A DNA stretch of 64,000 nucleotides from the NCBI GenBank assembly GCA_028641055.1, contig CM054059.1, positions 437,870,515-437,934,514 of the forward strand, written 5' to 3'. Position 1 is the first letter of the stretch. Each line of letters begins with the position of its first letter. Under the pieces are notes generated by a model. The model worked only from the letters and a program-made list of their open reading frames with translations, made no database searches and was not told the DNA's origin. This document shows, piece after piece, positions 55,887 through 64,000 of this stretch. The position numbers were made by a program, and so were the translations under genes. The DNA is from Alopecurus myosuroides. Its lineage: Eukaryota > Streptophyta > Magnoliopsida > Poales > Poaceae.

Positions 55887-56105
55887 TTACTTTGAGATGG
55901 AGTAAATACTTCTATTTCTCTCACACCTTCTCCACTCCGCCTCCACGCTAGTTGTGGTTTCTGGCCTATTGGGTGCTTGCTGTTGCGAGTTTGAGGCCGA
56001 GATGCGCGAGCCTCCGCGCGGACTGTATCCCGTCAACAGCAAACTTTTTTTTTTGGAAACAAGGCATTGAGCTGGCGCTGACTGCTGAGACATCCAGACT
56101 CGTAA

Positions 56106-56509
56106 GGGCATGTACATTAGTTCAGATAGTGTCTATAGCAATCCTCCACGTCACCTCTAGACGGATGTAAAATCTCTATGTACAATAGCCTATCATTCTG
56201 ACTATCTGTAGGCCTCCAACTTCTCCTAGTCTCGTTTTCAAAAAAAAAAAAAAAAACTTCTCCTAGTCTCGTAAATAAATCCAACTGCCATCTGCTGAAA
56301 TTAAGGATCCCAACAAGACTCACGACTTCTTTTGGAACCACACATACCGACGGACCTATACAATGGGAGAAGAGGTGTAGCTAGCGAGCGAACATTACGG
56401 GAATCGACCGTCTGCATAATTACCGACAAGCTCCTTCTTTTTTCTTTCTCTCTCCCATTCAGCTCACCAAATATCCTAGTTGGGAGACTGGATGTCTCTG
56501 TACATGCCC
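56106..56509. mobile_element. Harbinger-type MITE, 404 bp
   Basis: Ends GGGCATGTACA and TGTACATGCCC form an 11-bp terminal inverted repeat; TAA is present on both sides (56103-56105 and 56510-56512). No coding capacity. A run of 17 A lies inside (about 56240). Confidence 0.75.
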
Positions 56510-56512
56510 TAA

Positions 56513-57720
56513 CCCCAAAGCGCACGACGACGTTCGACATGTTCCAGAAGACTAGAAGAGTGTGCATGTGCCTCACGTCCACCATAAGCGGCACGTGCTC
56601 GCTTCTGTAAGAAAACATATCACCATTATCTGTAGTTCAGCTTCAGCCGGGTGATGCATGGCCTCACAGTACGCGTGTACATACCGGATATATACCCAGA
56701 AAGCGCGAACGAGCGCCGTCACCGTTTGCCGTGGCGCGTCAGCCACGGGGTCCAGTCCACGTACCACGTGGCGCCGACGGACGCTCTTGGAAGGGAACGT
56801 TGCTCCCGCCGCGGCGCCAGCGCCGTCCACCCGTTCCGCAGGGCGCAGGAGTTTAAAACGGAAAACAAGTTGAGCGAGACGGTACACCGTACACCACACC
56901 TGGAGCGTGCATCCCGGCGCACCGCCCCTTTTCCGGTCCCAGATGCCCCGGACCCGTCCACCCGCTCCGCCACAAACGCGTCCCTCAACACGCGGTGCCG
57001 GTGGTCCAGGAAGCAGCCGGGGACGCGGCGTGTGTCTCCGGAGGCGGCACCGGTCAACGCAAAACGAACGCACCTCACGGCCCCAATCTTCGGGAGCCGA
57101 CCGCCAGGCCAAACAAACGGTGCCGCACGGGGGCAACGACGCGGTCACGGGCCGCGCGGCCCCTGCCGGTGGCGGAAAGCCGTGGCGACCGGATCACAAC
57201 GGACAGCGGGACGCAGCGAGCGGCCGGGGTCACAGCCCGGCCGCGATCCTGAGTTTTAGATGCCGATGGATGGCGATCGCCGGCCGGGAGAGGACGCGCG
57301 GCCTCGGCGCAGTCTCATGTCCATATCTCGGGACCGACTTACACGATCCAGGGAAAACGAATGGATGCGGTGAATGGTGATCGCGCGCCTGCTATATTCG
57401 TGTTGTATCATACGCATTCTGTCTGTCGGGTTCAGTGACGCAGGGAGAGAAGTTGGTTAATTTAGTTGTGTACCTGCTGGAGCTGACAGTCAAGAACATT
57501 GAACTTGCACGAGGTGTTGCGTGCGTGCTGTATGTTTCCTTTACGAACACACGCATACATATCCGCAAAACTTTTTGGCCGCCGGAAATTACCCAGTTAA
57601 ATTAAAAAGCAATCATTCAGCGGCGTGCCTTTCGGATCTAGCTAGACGAGCGCTGATAATAGCACGCCTTTTGCTTGATCGAGAACACGACGCACTTATA
57701 GATATGGATGAGCTTTCACG
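56513..57720. other. Gene-free GC-rich interval
   Basis: Long open frames exist on both strands (56651-57259 and 57148-56573) but they overlap, lack any recognisable domain and are explained by high GC. A CCACGTGGC (about 56763-56771), an ABRE/G-box-like site, is the only regulatory-looking word noted. Nothing else seen. Confidence 0.5.
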
Positions 57721-57722
57721 TA

Positions 57723-57825
57723 CTCCCTCCGATCCATATTAATAGGTGCTGAAGTGGATGTATCTAGCAATAAAACATGTCTAAATACATCCACTTCAGC
57801 ACCTATTAATATGGATCGGAGAGAG
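57723..57825. mobile_element. Stowaway-type MITE, near-perfect hairpin (103 bp)
   Basis: Starts CTCCCTCCGATCCATATTAA; its second half is the inverse complement of the first with two mismatches in about 45 bp and a loop of about 13 bases. TA on both sides. Confidence 0.9.
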
Positions 57826-57829
57826 TACT

Positions 57830-58160
57830 GAAAAGGTTGCCGAGACTCGAGAGACACATAGCTGTTCCTTTGGTTTACTGCAGAAATGGATAACTGGTGT
57901 TGTAGGAGTATATTCTCTCGTGTATCATGAAAAAAAAACAATTGAGAATCGAAAAGGTATTCAATTCGTGGATGCAACCTTTCGAACGGACTTTGACAAA
58001 GTATCCAAAAAAATAATGCGCAAAGGAAAAAAAACCAACGAAGGATCAAATTAGGCTTCGACTTTTCTTGCCCAGGCAATATAATTCAGAAACGAAATAG
58101 TACTGCCTCTCTGAACCATCGCAACGACAGGGCACGCGACACAAACTCCATCCCATATTA
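57830..58160. repeat. Upstream duplication, copy 1
   Basis: AAAAGGTTGCC, then GGATGCAACCTTTCGAACGG, CTTCGACTTTTCTTGCC and CTCTGAACCATCGCAACGAC are repeated in the same order at 58880-59110. No gene. Confidence 0.75.
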
Positions 58161-58186
58161 TTCTCATTTATAGAAGAAATGAACTA

Positions 58187-58499
58187 CTCCCTCCGTCCAG
58201 ATTTAATCTACATCTTGAAAAAATTCAGACAAATTAGGATACCATTTATTAGTACCACTTTGCACAATCTCCTATGCATCATAATTATAGGTCTCACAGG
58301 AAACAAATCATCCTATTGGTTAAACCAATCTTAATTAATGCAATGCATGCAAATTTCATATAATTTGGCTAATCTCTATCTATGCATGGTGTGTGGCCTC
58401 TCTCTCCTCTTAATTACCAGGGTGGGGACCATCCAGGATGTAGATTATTTCCGAACAAAATCATGACCTAGAATGTAGAATAAAAACGGACGGATGGAG
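58187..58499. mobile_element. Stowaway-type MITE, 313 bp
   Basis: Begins CTCCCTCCGTCCAGATTTAA, ends CGGACGGATGGAG, TA on both sides (58185-58186, 58500-58501). Non-coding. Confidence 0.85.
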
Positions 58500-58879
58500 T
58501 AGACTCCGATTTTTCTTAGCCATCAAGTACACACAAGTATGGTTTTTCTTAGCCATCAAGTACATCTTGGTCAGCCCATTCACTCACGGAACGGGGGCGT
58601 CTCATGTCCGGTGCGGGTATGATGAACCGCAAAGCAATGGCATTTCTCGTCCAACTCACCCCGCTTGCTCGGATATTCCGCAACAAGCATGCCACGCCTA
58701 TCAACATCCTCGCCAAGATCAAACACGAGGGGAAGTTACGGGTCCTTGCGGGGGCGAAACTCATTGGGGGAAATAATGCCAGGAGAGTAGTCCGGTTATA
58801 CTAAATTTCTTTTGACGTTACTTCTCCCTCACACTCTCTCGTAATTAATGAAACGTGGTAAATCTTTTACGCGAAAAGA
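58500..58879. other. Short interval with an unassigned small ORF
   Basis: A 66-residue frame (58604-58804, starting at a GTG- or ATG-type codon; MSGAGMMNRKAMAFLVQLTP) looks less random than its surroundings but has no known domain. It may be a gene fragment. A short direct repeat (TTTTTCTTAGCCATCAAGTA) flanks 58510-58565. Confidence 0.3.
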
Positions 58880-59220
58880 GAAAAAGGTTGCCAAGCCTCA
58901 AGATATATTCAATAATCCGTAGATGCAGCTTTCCAATGGACTTTGCCAAATCCAAAAATAACGCGCAAAAGAGAAACCAAGGTAGAATCAAAATAATCTT
59001 CGACTTTTCGTGCCTACACAAATACCGGCTCTCTGAACCATCACAACGACAGGGCACGCGACGCAGACAGACTCCGTCCCATATATTCTCATTTATTTAC
59101 TGAAGAAATGAGCTAAACCCCGATTTTTCTTAGCCATGTGCACAGATATGATTTCATAAAAAGATACCGGCTCTCCGGATCATCAGAAGACCGAGACCAA
59201 GACACGCAACGCACGCACTC
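58880..59220. repeat. Upstream duplication, copy 2 and partial copy 3
   Basis: 58880-59110 repeats copy 1 with substitutions. 59150-59220 has a further shortened copy (ACCGGCTCTCCGGATCATCA, ACACGCAACGCA). The copies make up most of the distal promoter of the kinase gene. Confidence 0.65.
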
Positions 59221-59628
59221 ATTAACCTACGACTAAACCCGATCCCTCATGATTCGTGGAGAATTTTTATTCTACGGACAAAAAAAGGAGGAAAATGAGA
59301 AGTTGATGCACGCGAATTTTTTATGAACAAGTCAAAATAAGGTTCAGTCCAGGTCCGGTCACCGGCACGGCGGCACCCCCGCTTCCAGGCGCGCCCGAGA
59401 CGCCAGGCCGCAGCAGCTTCCGATAAATGAAACCCCGCGCGCGCGCTGTCCCAGCTCCCCCACCTAACGTTCTCACCCTCCAGTCCACCACGCACGCGGT
59501 CCGAGCTCGCTCTCAGAGTCCAGCTCCCGCCCTCTGTGGTGTGCGGCGCCGGTCCGGTTAAAGGCGACCGTGCAGCGCGCGCCCACAGACGAACACCGAG
59601 CTAAGCTTCTCACCCGGACCTCGCCCCC
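59221..59628 (+). promoter_or_regulatory. Proximal promoter and 5' UTR of CIPK gene
   Basis: GC-rich with pyrimidine-rich stretches (CCAGCTCCCCCACC). The best TATA-like word is GATAAATG at about 59422, some 205 bases before the ATG; no strong TATA box is seen. Confidence 0.45.

Positions 59629-64000
<4,372 letters not shown>

Larger units (their letters stand above)
36703..55902. mobile_element. Stowaway MITE split by the Harbinger element
   Basis: Left part 36703-36807 begins CTCCCTCCGTCTCCGATTAA after a TA. The right part, 55890-55902, ends GAGATGGAG before a TA. Removing the Harbinger insertion and one TTA copy leaves an element of about 121 bp with degenerate inverted ends and a TA duplication, the usual size and form of a Stowaway MITE. 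Confidence 0.6.

Noticed and set aside
55011..55951. Long Pro/Arg/Ala-rich frames on both strands
   Set aside because: Produced by a GC-rich minisatellite inside the Harbinger element; open in several phases at once.
56573..57259. Overlapping 191- and 202-residue open frames on both strands
   Set aside because: High GC explains them; no domain, no splice logic, low-complexity Arg/Pro/Ala composition.
58604..58804. A small host gene
   Set aside because: No domain, no clear start or promoter; noted only as an unassigned ORF.

Overview
This is a window of a plant nuclear genome. Genes are split by GT-AG introns and long-terminal-repeat (LTR) retrotransposons are stacked inside one another. Stowaway and PIF/Harbinger DNA transposons are present, and the one host gene is a CBL-interacting protein kinase. 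Several LTRs begin (on the minus strand) TGATACGTCTCCAACGTATC or TGATACGTCCAAAACGTATC, termini I associate with temperate grasses (Pooideae, especially Triticeae). A grass is near certain; the tribe is an inference.

Layout. 1-6796: a non-autonomous LTR element on the minus strand, with part of its own internal sequence repeated to its left. 6797-9669: a truncated Tat-lineage Ty3/gypsy element (LTR, primer site, gag start) and two further LTR fragments. 9670-34842: an old, decayed Tat-lineage element on the minus strand, split between RNase H and integrase by a very young 15.3-kb Tat-lineage element on the plus strand (13276-28581; 5-bp target duplication GGTAT; two 923-bp LTRs that look identical). 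The young element has gag-protease and pol in one frame separated by one TAG. It also has a convergent antisense gene of eight exons with its own TATA box. 34843-36702: CACTA-like remnants and gene-free sequence.

36703-55902: a three-level nest. A Stowaway MITE contains a PIF/Harbinger transposon (TTA target duplication, 23-bp terminal inverted repeats). Its second gene is split by a 14.8-kb Tekay/Del-type chromovirus (39307-54084, target duplication GGATA) with very long LTRs of about 4.47 kb. The Harbinger transposase frame is open, and its promoter carries a periodic array of AACGGC boxes resembling MYB3R-binding mitosis-specific activator elements. The Tekay element carries an extra open reading frame before gag whose sequence resembles a double-stranded-RNA-binding domain. 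Its LTRs contain a tRNA-like Pol III promoter signature and an exon chain whose reading frame stays open across predicted splice sites.

55903-64000: the host part. Several MITEs and a local duplication precede a CIPK gene (59629 to beyond the window end; 13 exons visible). This gene would act in calcium/CBL signalling and is unrelated to the transposons except as a neighbour and insertion target (one MITE sits in its second intron).

The strongest candidates for something under-described are the spliced antisense gene of the Tat elements, the gag start that reads from the LTR through the tRNA primer site in three different elements, the dsRBD-like ORF0 of the Tekay element, and the mitotic-type promoter array of the Harbinger transposase. 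All assignments are by eye; no database search was run.
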